Positions 10,287-17,401 of a DNA stretch of 64,000 nt are shown here, piece after piece. The position numbers and the translations under genes are program-made. The stretch is from the NCBI RefSeq assembly GCF_022385335.1, contig NZ_CP092431.1, positions 4,712,001 to 4,776,000 on the forward strand, in the 5' to 3' direction. The notes beneath the pieces are model-generated. The model saw nothing but the letters and a program-made list of their open reading frames with translations, was not told the DNA's origin and did no database searches. How positions within the stretch are numbered: the first letter of the stretch is position 1; every line of letters starts with the position of its first letter. The stretch comes from Streptomyces deccanensis. Lineage in GTDB: Bacteria; Actinomycetota; Actinomycetes; Streptomycetales; Streptomycetaceae.

Positions 10287-10967
10287 CTACGGCTCGAACT
10301 TGTAGCCGAGGCCACGGACCGTGACCAGGTACCGCGGCGCGCCCGGGTCCGGCTCGATCTTGGCGCGGAGGCGCTTGACGTGGACGTCGAGGGTCTTGGT
10401 GTCCCCGACGTAGTCGGCACCCCAGACGCGGTCGATGAGCTGCATACGGGTCAGGACTCGGCCCGCGTTCCGCAGCAGCATCTCGAGCAGGTCGAACTCC
10501 TTGAGGGGGAGGTCGACCTTGGAACCCGAGACAGTGACCACGTGACGGTCGACGTCCATGCGGACGGGACCGGCCTCCAGCGCGGCCGGGGTGACCTCCT
10601 CGGGCTCGCCGCGGCGGCGCAGTACGGCCCGGATACGGGCGACGAGCTCGCGGGAGGAGAAGGGCTTGGTGACATAGTCGTCGGCTCCTATTTCCAGGCC
10701 CACGACCTTGTCGATCTCGCTGTCCTTGGCGGTCACCATGATCACCGGGACATTGGAACGGCCGCGCAGCTGACGGCAGACCTCGGTACCCGGCAGGCCG
10801 GGCAGCATCAGGTCGAGCAGGACGAGGTCGGCTCCGTTGCGCTCGAACTCGTCGAGGCCGTCGGGCCCGGTGGTCGCGATGGCGACCTCGAAGCCCTCTT
10901 TGCGGAGCATGTAGGACAGGGCGTCGGAGAAGGACTCCTCGTCCTCGACGACGAGCACTCGGGTCAC
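10287..10967 (-). CDS. phoP: Phosphate response regulator PhoP
   Basis: 226 residues. The receiver domain (1-120) has the acidic pair in VVEDEES, the phospho-acceptor Asp in LVLLDLMLPG, Thr in VTAKD and Lys in DYVTKPFSSREL. The C-terminal OmpR-type winged helix (about 135-226) contains LPLKEFDLLEMLLRNAGRVL and ends VRGLGYKFEP. In Streptomyces PhoP is phosphorylated by PhoR under phosphate limitation, binds PHO boxes and also restrains antibiotic production. phoR is upstream and overlaps by 4 bp. Identification rests on sequence type plus the divergent phoU. Confidence 0.96.
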   Translation of the reverse strand: MTRVLVVEDEESFSDALSYMLRKEGFEVAIATTGPDGLDEFERNGADLVLLDLMLPGLPGTEVCRQLRGRSNVPVIMVTAKDSEIDKVVGLEIGADDYVTKPFSSRELVARIRAVLRRRGEPEEVTPAALEAGPVRMDVDRHVVTVSGSKVDLPLKEFDLLEMLLRNAGRVLTRMQLIDRVWGADYVGDTKTLDVHVKRLRAKIEPDPGAPRYLVTVRGLGYKFEP

Positions 10968-12229
10968 GGAAGGACCTCCGGGGCGGGAAGCGGTCCGTAC
11001 GGTTCGTACGGGGATCTGTCGGTGTGAGGCTGTCCGTCCTCGTCGTCGAGGTCCGGGTGCTGGGCCACGCGGTCACGGGACGCGCCCGCCTCCGGCAGCC
11101 TGAGCGTGAACGTGGAGCCCTGTCCCTCCGAGCTCCACACCGTGACCTCCCCGCCGTGCGAGGCGGCCACGTGCTTGACGATCGCGAGGCCGAGGCCCGT
11201 ACCGCCGGTCTGGCGGGAGCGGGCCGGGTCCACGCGGTAGAAGCGCTCGAAGATGCGCTCCTTGTCCTTGTCCGAGATGCCGATGCCCTGGTCGGTCACG
11301 GCGATCTCGATATGGTCCCCGCCGGGCGCGCTCACCCGGCGTGCGGCTATGCCGACGCGGGTGCGGGCCGGGGAGTAGTTGACGGCGTTCTCCACGAGGT
11401 TGCCGAGGGCTGCGGCCAACTGGCCGCGGTTGCCCCAGACACGCAGCTCGGCGGTGCCGCCGGCGGCCATGGTGATCTGCTTGGTCCCGGCCTGGTGGCG
11501 GCAGCGGTCGACGGCCTCGGCGACCAGCTCGTCCACCCGAACGGGCTCCGCGTCCTCCAGCGGGTCGTCGTTCTGCACCCGGGAGAGGTCGATCAGTTCC
11601 TGCACGAGGTTGGTGAGCCGGGTGGCCTCGATCTGCATGCGCCCGGCGAAGCGTTCCACCGCCTCCGGGTCGTCCGAGGCGCCCATGACGGCCTCGGAGA
11701 GCAGGGAGAGCGCGCCGACGGGCGTCTTCAGCTCATGGCTGACGTTCGCGACGAAGTCCCGCCGCACGGCCTCTATCCGGCGGGCCTCGGTGAGGTCCTC
11801 GACCAGGAGCAGTACGAGCCGCGAGCCCAGCGGCGCGACGCGCGCGGAGACCGCGAGCGCCTCGCCGCGTCCCGTGCCGCGCCGGGGCAGGTCCAGCTCG
11901 ACCTGTCGTATCTCGCCGTCGCGACGGGTGTCGCGGGCCATCTTGAGCATCGGCTCGATGGAGAGCTTGCCGCCCCGCACCAGCCCGAGGGCGTACGCGG
12001 CGGAGCTGGCCTTGACGACGGCGTCCGCCTCGTCGAGGACGACGGCGGACGAGCGGAGCACGGACAGCACGGTGTCGACGCCGGGCGGGAGCACCGGGTC
12101 GGTGTGCAGGGAGGTTCTGGTGGGACGCTTCTGCTCGCGCTCGCTGATACGGAACGCCAGCATGGCGATGACGCCGGTGAGTACTCCGGCGATCGCAGCC
12201 GCTGCGGCGACTGCCGCGTTCACGTCCAT
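10964..12229 (-). CDS. phoR: Phosphate sensor histidine kinase PhoR
   Basis: 421 residues. It has one N-terminal transmembrane helix (about 5-27), then a PAS-like cytoplasmic segment (about 50-150). The dimerisation/H-box FVANVSHELKTPVGAL has His near residue 178. The HATPase domain shows N-box NLVENAVNYS, G1 VTDQGIGIS, F-box IFERFYRVD and G2 GGTGLGLAIV. The last ~45 residues are acidic and Pro-rich. It lacks an extensive periplasmic sensor domain, as in other actinobacterial PhoR. It overlaps phoP (ATGA-type, 4 bp) in one operon. The gene faces away from phoU over a ~310-bp control region. Confidence 0.95.
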   Translation of the reverse strand: MDVNAAVAAAAAIAGVLTGVIAMLAFRISEREQKRPTRTSLHTDPVLPPGVDTVLSVLRSSAVVLDEADAVVKASSAAYALGLVRGGKLSIEPMLKMARDTRRDGEIRQVELDLPRRGTGRGEALAVSARVAPLGSRLVLLLVEDLTEARRIEAVRRDFVANVSHELKTPVGALSLLSEAVMGASDDPEAVERFAGRMQIEATRLTNLVQELIDLSRVQNDDPLEDAEPVRVDELVAEAVDRCRHQAGTKQITMAAGGTAELRVWGNRGQLAAALGNLVENAVNYSPARTRVGIAARRVSAPGGDHIEIAVTDQGIGISDKDKERIFERFYRVDPARSRQTGGTGLGLAIVKHVAASHGGEVTVWSSEGQGSTFTLRLPEAGASRDRVAQHPDLDDEDGQPHTDRSPYEPYGPLPAPEVLP

Positions 12230-12302
12230 GCATCCAGGTTAGGCACGAGGTCCGACATCCCCACAGCGATCGGAGGGCGACCTCGAACACTCGTCGCCCA
12301 GA

Positions 12303-12331
12303 GTTCACCTTGGAGCCAGTATTGGTTCATT
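12303..12331 (+). promoter_or_regulatory. Candidate PHO box (PhoP binding site)
   Basis: GTTCACC at 12303 and GTTCATT at 12325 lie in the same orientation 22 bp apart, i.e. two 11-bp units. They form GTTCACCTTGG - N11 - GTTCATTTGGG. The Streptomyces PHO box is a run of 11-bp direct repeats with conserved GTTCACC. The middle unit is degenerate. The site lies between divergent phoR and phoU, where autoregulation by PhoP is known in the genus. Confidence 0.65.
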
Positions 12332-12540
12332 TGGGGTGGCGGAAACGGACGCGTAAGGGCCGGAACGTGGGAGCGTGGGAATCGTCCGGGGCCCCGGTCA
12401 CCGTTCGCCGTCACCGTCCGCCGTCACCGTGCGACGCGGCGGTCGGGGTACGGCCTTCCTGGCCCGGCCTGGCGGGTCGGCCTCCGGAACGGCTTTCCTG
12501 GTTACCCACGAGCAGACGTACGTAAGAGAGGGACACCCTG

Positions 12541-13239
12541 ATGCGGGACGCGTACCACGAGGAACTTGACTCGATCGGTGAGAGCCTGGTCGAGATGGCC
12601 CGACTGGTGGGGTCGGCCATCGGTCGCGCCACGACGGCGATGCTCGACGCCGACCTGAAGCTGGCCGAGAGCGTGATCGAGGCCGACCAGAAGGTCGACG
12701 ATCTCCAGCACGACCTTGAGGCCCGCGCGATAGCCCTGCTGGCCCGGCAGCAGCCGGTGGCGACGGATCTCCGGATCGTCGTGACCTCGCTGCGGATGTC
12801 GGCCGACCTGGAGCGTTCGGGCGACCTCGCCCAGCACGTGGCCAAGCTGACCCGGCTGCGCTTCCCCGAGCACACGGTCCCGCGTGACCTGCACGCCACG
12901 ATCCTGGAGATGGGCCAGCTCGCGCAGCGCCTGATGGCCAAGGCCGCCGAGGTGATCATCACCAAGGACGTCGACCTGGCCCTCCAGCTGGAGAGCGACG
13001 ACGACGCGATGGACCTGCTCCACCGCACGCTCTTCCAGCACCTGATGGACGACCGCTGGAAGCACGGCATCGAGACCGCCGTGGACGTCACCCTCCTCGG
13101 CCGGTACTACGAGCGTTTCGCGGACCACGCGGTGTCGGTCGCGAAGCGGGTGGTGTACCTGGTGACGGGCGAACACGCGGACGAACTCCAGGCGGACATC
13201 CAGCCGGTGCAGCCGGTCGCGGGGGTGGAGGGGGCGTAG
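12541..13239 (+). CDS. phoU: Phosphate signalling protein PhoU
   Basis: 232 residues with the duplicated three-helix PhoU fold. The metal-binding motifs are recognisable as LRMSADLERSGDLAQHVAKL in the first half and LLGRYYERFADHAVSVAKRV in the second (E-x-x-x-D). N-terminus MRDAYHEELDSIGESLVEMA is typical. PhoU links the Pst phosphate importer to PhoR, keeping the kinase off when phosphate is plentiful. It is divergent from phoR-phoP, as in other Streptomyces. An ATG preceded by GAGAGGGAC was chosen. The last residues are Pro/Val-rich and variable. Confidence 0.96.
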   Translation: MRDAYHEELDSIGESLVEMARLVGSAIGRATTAMLDADLKLAESVIEADQKVDDLQHDLEARAIALLARQQPVATDLRIVVTSLRMSADLERSGDLAQHVAKLTRLRFPEHTVPRDLHATILEMGQLAQRLMAKAAEVIITKDVDLALQLESDDDAMDLLHRTLFQHLMDDRWKHGIETAVDVTLLGRYYERFADHAVSVAKRVVYLVTGEHADELQADIQPVQPVAGVEGA

Positions 13240-13382
13240 GTCCCCGGCGCTCGATGGTCGGACGGGGCGTGTGAACGCCTCCATGCGCCGTTGATGCGCC
13301 CGGCTGAACGGGCTTGGAATGGGGCAGTCAACGGGCGAGGACAGGCGAGGACACCACCTCGCTCCCTTGGCTCCGATGCACC

Positions 13383-13487
13383 GCTTCGGATTCCGGCGCG
13401 CCGCCTTCGGAAGCCGATGTGCCGCCTTCGGAATCCGATGTGTTGTCTTCGAAATCCGATGTGTTGCCTTCGGATTCCGATGCGCCG
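13383..13487 (+). repeat. Five tandem 21-bp repeats
   Basis: Five contiguous 21-bp units start at 13383, 13404, 13425, 13446 and 13467. The consensus is close to CCTTCGGAATCCGATGTGYYG, with 1-5 changes per unit. The phase is seven codons without stops, so all reading frames stay open here on both strands. The array ends 40 bp before the Cys-rich peptide gene. Confidence 0.9.
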
Positions 13488-13526
13488 CTTCCATCCCTTC
13501 GCCTTCCATCCCTTCGAGGAGGGACC

Positions 13527-13688
13527 ATGGCCGAATCCCCCGCCAGCCCCAGCACGCCGGACCCCACACAGGTCCGGGACACCCACCAACCCGCCGACAT
13601 CAAGACCCTGCCTCTCTTCGGCGCCTGCGGCTGCGGCTCGGGATGCGGGTGCGGGTGCCAGTCCGGCAACCCGTGTCAGTGCGGCTGA
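13527..13688 (+). CDS. Small Cys-rich peptide (53 aa), possible metal binder
   Basis: The ATG at 13527 sits 7 bp after a near-perfect GAGGAGGG ribosome site, so I prefer it to the in-frame ATG at 13314. The N-terminal ~35 residues are polar (Pro/Ser/Thr/Asp). The C-terminal 20 contain seven cysteines in CGCGSGCGCGC and NPCQCG, a density that suggests metal or cluster binding like a metallothionein. It lies between phoU and the nickel-binding protein gene on the same strand, and a terminator follows. The upstream in-frame extension would add a heptad-repeat peptide encoded by the 21-bp array; whether that is ever translated is unknown. No database-named family is recalled. Confidence 0.7.
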   Translation: MAESPASPSTPDPTQVRDTHQPADIKTLPLFGACGCGSGCGCGCQSGNPCQCG

Positions 13689-13748
13689 CGCTGATCGGTC
13701 GACCTGCCGATCAGCCGATCAGCCGCGCCGGCTCTGCTCGTACGCGGG

Positions 13749-13784
13749 GTGAAGGGGCCTGTCACTCGTGACGGGCCCCTTCAC
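13749..13784. terminator. Hairpin terminator after the Cys-rich gene
   Basis: GTGAAGGGGCC and GGCCCCTTCAC arms, with inner GTCAC/GTGAC pairs, make a nearly continuous stem about 60 bp past the stop. Confidence 0.75.
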
Positions 13785-13898
13785 GCATGTCCGCGAGGGA
13801 GGGCGACGGCGCCTGCGGAGTCTCCCGCTGCGGAGTCGCCCGTTCGGCGGTACGGGCGCAGCATGGGGAGGGGGCCGGTGGTTGAGGAGGTAGGGGAC

Positions 13899-14147
13899 AT
13901 GACCAAGTTCATGGACGTGCACCACAACATGAAGGGCATCACGGAGGACCAGCTGCGTGCCGCGCACCAGGCCGACCTCGACGTCGAGAAGGACGAGAAC
14001 GTCCACTTCGAGCGGGCCTGGGCCGATCCCGCGTCCGGCACCGTCTACTGCCTCTCCGAGGCCCCCTCCGCGGACGCGGTCCAGCGCGTCCACGAACGCT
14101 CGGGCCACATGGCGGACGAGATACACCCGGTGCCGCTGACGATCTAG
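13899..14147 (+). CDS. SCO4226-family nickel-binding protein (82 aa)
   Basis: The ATG at 13899, preceded by GAGGAGGTAGGGG, gives exactly 82 residues, the length of S. coelicolor SCO4226. That is a small ferredoxin-like dimer reported to bind nickel and respond to it. The sequence begins MTKFMDVHHNMKG, with a His pair, and continues with another His in RAAHQADLDVEKDENVHFE, candidates for metal ligands. The end is HMADEIHPVPLTI. The locus next to phoU matches SCO4226/SCO4228. Longer in-frame starts upstream (from 13749) run through the terminator and were rejected. The nickel regulator gene nur also lies in this window at 59.4 kb. Confidence 0.88.
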   Translation: MTKFMDVHHNMKGITEDQLRAAHQADLDVEKDENVHFERAWADPASGTVYCLSEAPSADAVQRVHERSGHMADEIHPVPLTI

Positions 14148-14199
14148 CGGTGCACCGCGCCGACTCCGATCATGTGCGGCGCGGAGGGGTCGGTGCGGG

Positions 14200-14278
14200 G
14201 GGCTGACGCGGACGGGCTGACGCGGACGGACGAGCGCGGACGGCTGACGCGGACGGACCGGCGCGGACGGACCGGCGC
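14200..14278 (+). repeat. Degenerate GC-rich short repeats
   Basis: CTGACGCGGACGG occurs three times, interleaved with GCGCGGACGGACCGG-type units, over ~80 bp between two small genes. The 14148-14407 gap contains no other feature I can support. Confidence 0.55.
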
Positions 14279-14407
14279 AACGAGCGTGCGCGGGCTTTCG
14301 GTCGGCGCGGTCAGCCGCTTCACCACCTCCGCACGCCCTGTCCGCCTGCGCTCGCCGGATGGAACCATCCCCTTGCCGCAACCGGCGGGAACAAGGGGGT
14401 TCTGCAC

Positions 14408-14707
14408 ATGTCCGTAGTGATGTCGATGCACTGGCCTGAGGTGACTCCGGAGCAGTACGACACCGTGCGAGACGCGGTCGACTGGGAAGGGGTACCGGCG
14501 GCCGGGGGCCAGATCCACGTGGCCTGGTTCGACGACCAGGGCCTCCACGTCACGGACGTCTGGGAGTCCCAGCAGGCATTCGAGTCATTCTTCGCGGAGC
14601 GCCTGGCCCCCGTCATCGAAAAAGCGGGCCTCCCAGGCACCCCCCACACCACCTTCGGCCCCCTCCACCGCCGCTTCATCGCACCGGAGATCAAGGGCGC
14701 GGCGTAG
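14408..14707 (+). CDS. Small dimeric alpha-beta-barrel-like protein (99 aa), function unknown
   Basis: Begins MSVVMSMHWPEVTPEQYDTV and continues GGQIHVAWFDDQGLHVTDVWESQQAFESFF. The pattern of an N-terminal strand, a helix, two strands and a WESxxAFxxFF helix matches ABM-type (antibiotic biosynthesis monooxygenase/stress-responsive) ferredoxin-like folds. These act as dimers and include cofactor-free oxygenases and heme degraders as well as proteins with no known activity. A start at the ATG after GGGGGTTCTGC is used. It is separate from the nickel protein, and a hairpin terminator follows 24 bp after the stop. No catalytic residues are assignable. Confidence 0.75.
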   Translation: MSVVMSMHWPEVTPEQYDTVRDAVDWEGVPAAGGQIHVAWFDDQGLHVTDVWESQQAFESFFAERLAPVIEKAGLPGTPHTTFGPLHRRFIAPEIKGAA

Positions 14708-14730
14708 CCCACCACGCTCCACATCGTATG

Positions 14731-14766
14731 AGGCCCCCTACCTGCGGTTCGGCGGGTAGGGGGCCT
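14731..14766. terminator. Hairpin terminator, twin of the one at 17351
   Basis: AGGCCCCCTACC and GGTAGGGGGCCT arms with a 12-base loop, followed by GTTT. The stem sequence is nearly the same as that of the terminator at 17351-17389 beside gpmA. Confidence 0.75.
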
Positions 14767-15027
14767 GTTTCTGGTCTGGGCGGACGAGTACTTCTTGCTG
14801 GTGTGCGACGACGTGCCCCATGACGTCGCACTCTCCGACCCCGGCGTCCGCGTGATGGACGTCGTCCAGGTCGTGCGTCGGCTGACGGGGCTGAGCCTCT
14901 GGCGCAGCAAGATTCTGGCGACCCGGGTTCCCTCCGTCGTTCTCACCTGCGTGCCGGAGGAGGACGCGGGGCAGCCGTCTCAGCCCTCCACGATGCGGGA
15001 GCTCAGGCGGAGACGAGAGAGCGTCCG
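14732..15027 (+). pseudogene. Frameshifted L7/L12 C-terminal-domain-like gene remnant
   Basis: One frame reads FLLVCDDVPHDVALSDPG then VRVMDVVQVVRRLTGLSL and VPEEDA. Near 14966 the match continues in the next frame as GAAVSALHDAGAQAETRE. Together these reproduce the beta-alpha-alpha-beta-alpha-beta pattern of the ribosomal protein L7/L12 C-terminal domain, known in small stand-alone actinobacterial proteins. A one-base deletion breaks the frame. No ATG/GTG start with a ribosome site is visible; a TTG at 14795 is the only near option. It lies just outside the integrated element. Probably nonfunctional unless the shift is a sequencing error. Confidence 0.6.
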
Positions 15028-15129
15028 GAGCCGTACTGCCGAAGCGCTGAGGTTCCAGGGAGGTTCCAGACCGTGAACATGTCCCCGCCCCGCGCCGTAT
15101 GCGCAGGTCGGGGGCATGATCATCAACTC

Positions 15130-15147
15130 TACTTCTTCTTGCCCTGG
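15130..15147 (+). repeat. Left 18-bp att-like repeat
   Basis: TACTTCTTCTTGCCCTGG is identical to 17403-17420, the 3' end of gpmA; after one mismatch both continue TCTTG. On the minus strand it encodes QGKKK-stop, as in GpmA. Proposed left end of the decayed element. Confidence 0.6.
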
Positions 15148-15296
15148 GTCTTGCCGGGGATCTTGGTGAGCTGGGTATTTGCTGGTCAGGGGCGGTGGGC
15201 TCGTGCGCGTGGTGGTCGTCGTTGGTCGTCATTGGCCATTGTTGAGCGGCCTCGGACGGCCCAGAGACGGCCCAGCCGTGGATCACATGAACGGCC

Positions 15297-15782
15297 TCAG
15301 CCGACGGAGGCAGCCCGCCACTGGGCGGTGATGCACCCCTCTTCCATGTCCCACCACTCCTTGGCCACGCCATGGTTGAGCAGCTTCTGTACTTTGGAGA
15401 GATCGGCCGTGGGCGGGACGTCCAGGGCGACCATGCCGAACGGCTCTATGCCCTCGCCGCAGACACCGAGTTCGTGAAACGCGTTGAGCACGCTCTGCCG
15501 TGCGGCCCCCGAGCCGCCGTCACGGATCACAATGAAGCGGATGGTGCAGTTCTCCGAACGCCGAACCACCTCGCCGGCCCATGGCACACCTTCCTCGTCG
15601 GGCTGGATGGCCACGACGTCCCCGCACGCGATGCCTCGAACGAACCACGGGATGTTGTCGAGCCGCACGGTGCCGTCCCCCTGGTCGACGGCCCACAGAC
15701 TCTCCGCCGATGCCGGGGGCCAGTCGTCGTCGATCTCAAGCCGGAAGTGCACCTTCACGTACGGGCCTTCGGGGTTCGTCAT
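15297..15782 (-). CDS. DUF4265 domain-containing protein
   Basis: 161 residues starting MTNPEGPYVKVHFRLEIDDD. The sequence WAVDQGDGTVRLDNIPWFVRG, the strand VVAIQPDEEG and later FHELGVCGEGIEPFGMVALDVP fit the DUF4265 family, which is common in actinobacteria and often found near polymorphic-toxin immunity genes. Biochemical role unknown; I infer an immunity-like context from the neighbouring Imm32 gene. It is intact, with no frameshift. The sequence around its stop (GTCGGCTGAGG) reappears at two other places in the element, as if paralogous 3' ends had been left behind. Confidence 0.75.
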   Translation of the reverse strand: MTNPEGPYVKVHFRLEIDDDWPPASAESLWAVDQGDGTVRLDNIPWFVRGIACGDVVAIQPDEEGVPWAGEVVRRSENCTIRFIVIRDGGSGAARQSVLNAFHELGVCGEGIEPFGMVALDVPPTADLSKVQKLLNHGVAKEWWDMEEGCITAQWRAASVG

Positions 15783-15861
15783 GGTGCCCAGGATGCACAG
15801 CCCTGCCGAGCTGGCCGCATGTGGGTAACCTCTGCTCCAGCTGATTACGTGTTCGTATGGG

Positions 15862-15935
15862 CCTCAGCCGACGACAGTCAGCCACGACGGCGGGGAGGCC
15901 AGCCGATCACGCGCGCGTTTGCCTCGCTGGCCCCC
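15862..15935 (-). repeat. Degenerate repeat block A
   Basis: About 74 bp, roughly 80% identical to 16608-16683. On the minus strand both encode PPSWL(T/A)VVG-stop and end in GTCGGCTGAGG, as the DUF4265 gene does at 15295. Proposed remnant of a lost paralogue's 3' end. Nothing else is supportable in the 15783-16145 gap. Confidence 0.55.
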
Positions 15936-16145
15936 CCCGGCCTCAGCCACGCTGTCGGTGCCGTCGAACAGAGCAAGCCACCACGGCGGCACCGTGGCGA
16001 CGGTGCCTGAGCCCTCAGCTTGGGAAGCTAAGGGCATCTGGGGCTTGCTCCGGACCTGACCTGCGGCGGAGGCGCGTAGATGCTTGGCGGACGGTCGCCT
16101 GGTTTCCCGCTACTCCCCGTGGTTCCCCGCAGGATCTGGCACGAG

Positions 16146-16436
16146 TCATTCGTTGTTGAACCGCTCCAAGACCAGGCCTACGGAGCCTTCTTCGAGCCCG
16201 TTGCTCTCCTCCAGGTGGAGATGGGCGCCGTCCGGTGTGCCGTCCTGCGCAAGCGTGAGGAGGTGGCCGGCCAGGGTCTTCAACCCGGCAGCGTTTGCCT
16301 CAATGACGATCTCCCCGCCCAGGTTGCGGACCTCGATGCGTGCGCCCTCCTCCCATGTGAAAACGCTGGTGACTCCATCGGACGCAGCGCTCATATGAGT
16401 GGTCATCGACGGGGCAGCGCTGGATTCAGAGGTCAT
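16146..16436 (-). CDS. Imm32-type immunity protein
   Basis: 96 residues from the ATG at 16436. A variable N-terminus (~25 residues, with two other Met) leads to WEEGARIEVRNLGGEIVIEA, then NAAGLKTLAGHLLTLAQDG, PDGAHLHLEE and LEEGSVGLVLER, which match the Imm32 family. Members are predicted antidotes to polymorphic toxins delivered in bacterial competition. No toxin gene is present here, so it is an orphan. The much longer frame upstream (to 17315) is antisense to the integrase remnant and was discarded. GGGGT just before the ATG is a weak ribosome site. Confidence 0.75.
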   Translation of the reverse strand: MTSESSAAPSMTTHMSAASDGVTSVFTWEEGARIEVRNLGGEIVIEANAAGLKTLAGHLLTLAQDGTPDGAHLHLEESNGLEEGSVGLVLERFNNE

Positions 16437-16607
16437 ACCCCAAGCATCGCCTACCCAGGGCAAGCTGTGACGGCGAGACCTCATGACTTCGTCGTCCCGA
16501 AGCAACTTAGGTGGGGGCTGCGCTTGGGCTGGTGTGCTGCTCGCCTGCCCCGATGGTCCGCTGCCGTCCGCGCTCGTCCGCCCGCGATGCGGCCCGTTTC
16601 GTTCTAA

Positions 16608-16683
16608 CCTCAGCCGACGACAGCCAGCCACGATGGCGGGTGCGCCGACCGACCACGCACGCGTGTGTGTCTCACTGCACCCC
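16608..16683 (-). repeat. Degenerate repeat block B
   Basis: Second copy of block A (15862-15935). Shared start CCTCAGCCGACGACAG, then 80% identity to the C-run near 16683. Confidence 0.55.
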
Positions 16684-16790
16684 CACCGTATGCGGCACGT
16701 CGTGCAGCCACTGCCATGCCTGCTCGGAAGCTTCCGGGTCGAATGCAGGTGAGATGGTGCGCAGTGCGACGGCAACCCACCGTCGGCCGC
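16672..16790 (-). pseudogene. Unidentified C-terminal gene fragment
   Basis: The minus-strand frame ending at 16672 reads VALRTISPAFDPEASEQAW and then QWLHDVPHTVGVQ-stop. It looks like genuine protein sequence, but upstream of ~16790 it runs antisense to the integrase remnant and loses coding character. It is therefore interpreted as a 3' fragment cut off by a rearrangement. Family unknown. Confidence 0.35.
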
Positions 16791-17321
16791 CAACTCGACG
16801 TCCGCACCATCCGCTCCGAGCAAGGCGGTGTTCGCTCCACCCAAGGGCGGCAAGCTGCGGGACGTACCGCTCTCTGTACCGGTCGCCGATGCGCTCCGGG
16901 AGCACATGAAGCGGTACCCGCCGGTCGAGATCACCTTGCCGTGGCAGGTGGCGGACGGGCCTCCGGTGACCAAGCGGCTGATCTTCACCGGACCGCGCGG
17001 CGGACACGTTTGGCGCACCTCGCTCAACGAGGAGGTGTGGAAGCGGGCGCTGGCCTCGGCCGGGGTGATCCCCAAGCGCAAGCCGGGGAGTCCTACGCCG
17101 AGTCCCGCGAGAACGGCATGCACGCACTCCGGCACTTCTACGCCTCGATGCTCCTGGACGCGCACGAGAACATCAAGGCTCTCGCCGAGTACCTGGGGCA
17201 CTCCGACCCCGGCCTGACCCTCCGCGTGTACGCGCACCTCATGCCGTCCAGCCAGGAGCGCACTCGCAAGGCCGTGGCTGCCGTCTTCGACACGGCCCGG
17301 CCCGAGCTCTCCCACACCTGA
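16740..17321 (+). pseudogene. Tyrosine-type integrase remnant (C-terminal half, frameshifted)
   Basis: One frame gives FAPPKGGKLRDVPLSVPVAD through VWKRALASAGVIPKRKPG. At the G4 run 17085-17088 one G is missing, and the match resumes in the next frame as ESYAESRENGMHALRHFYAS, GHSDPGLTLRVYAHLM and RTRKAVAAVF. The HALRH box (His, Arg), the GHS histidine and the nucleophilic Tyr in LRVYAHL are all present. The N-terminal arm and core-binding domains and the first catalytic Arg are missing. These are phage/AICE-type integrases that recombine att sites. The gene cannot make an intact enzyme. It points toward gpmA, with the att-like repeat 81 bp beyond its stop. Confidence 0.8.
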
Positions 17322-17350
17322 CGGCCCACAGACGGCCCAGCACCACCAAG

Positions 17351-17392
17351 AAGCCCCCTACCAGCGGAGAACCCGCAGGTAGGGGGCTTTTT
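17351..17392. terminator. Hairpin terminator between integrase remnant and gpmA
   Basis: AAGCCCCCTACC / GGTAGGGGGCTT stem followed by TTTTT on the plus strand. It can also terminate gpmA on the other strand. Confidence 0.8.
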
Positions 17393-17401
17393 CGGCCCTG
17401 C

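Noticed and set aside
13383..13487. Possible CRISPR-like array
   Set aside because: Units are contiguous with no spacers, and there are no cas genes.
13314..13526. In-frame N-terminal extension of the Cys-rich peptide through the 21-bp array
   Set aside because: The internal ATG at 13527 has a near-perfect ribosome site and the extension is repeat-encoded; kept as a question in the findings, not as the gene call.
15073..15477. Plus-strand frame across the left att-like repeat and the DUF4265 3' end
   Set aside because: Antisense to an intact DUF4265 gene and without coding character.
16146..17315. 389-codon minus-strand frame containing the Imm32 protein
   Set aside because: Only the last 96 codons match a family; the upstream part is antisense to the integrase remnant.
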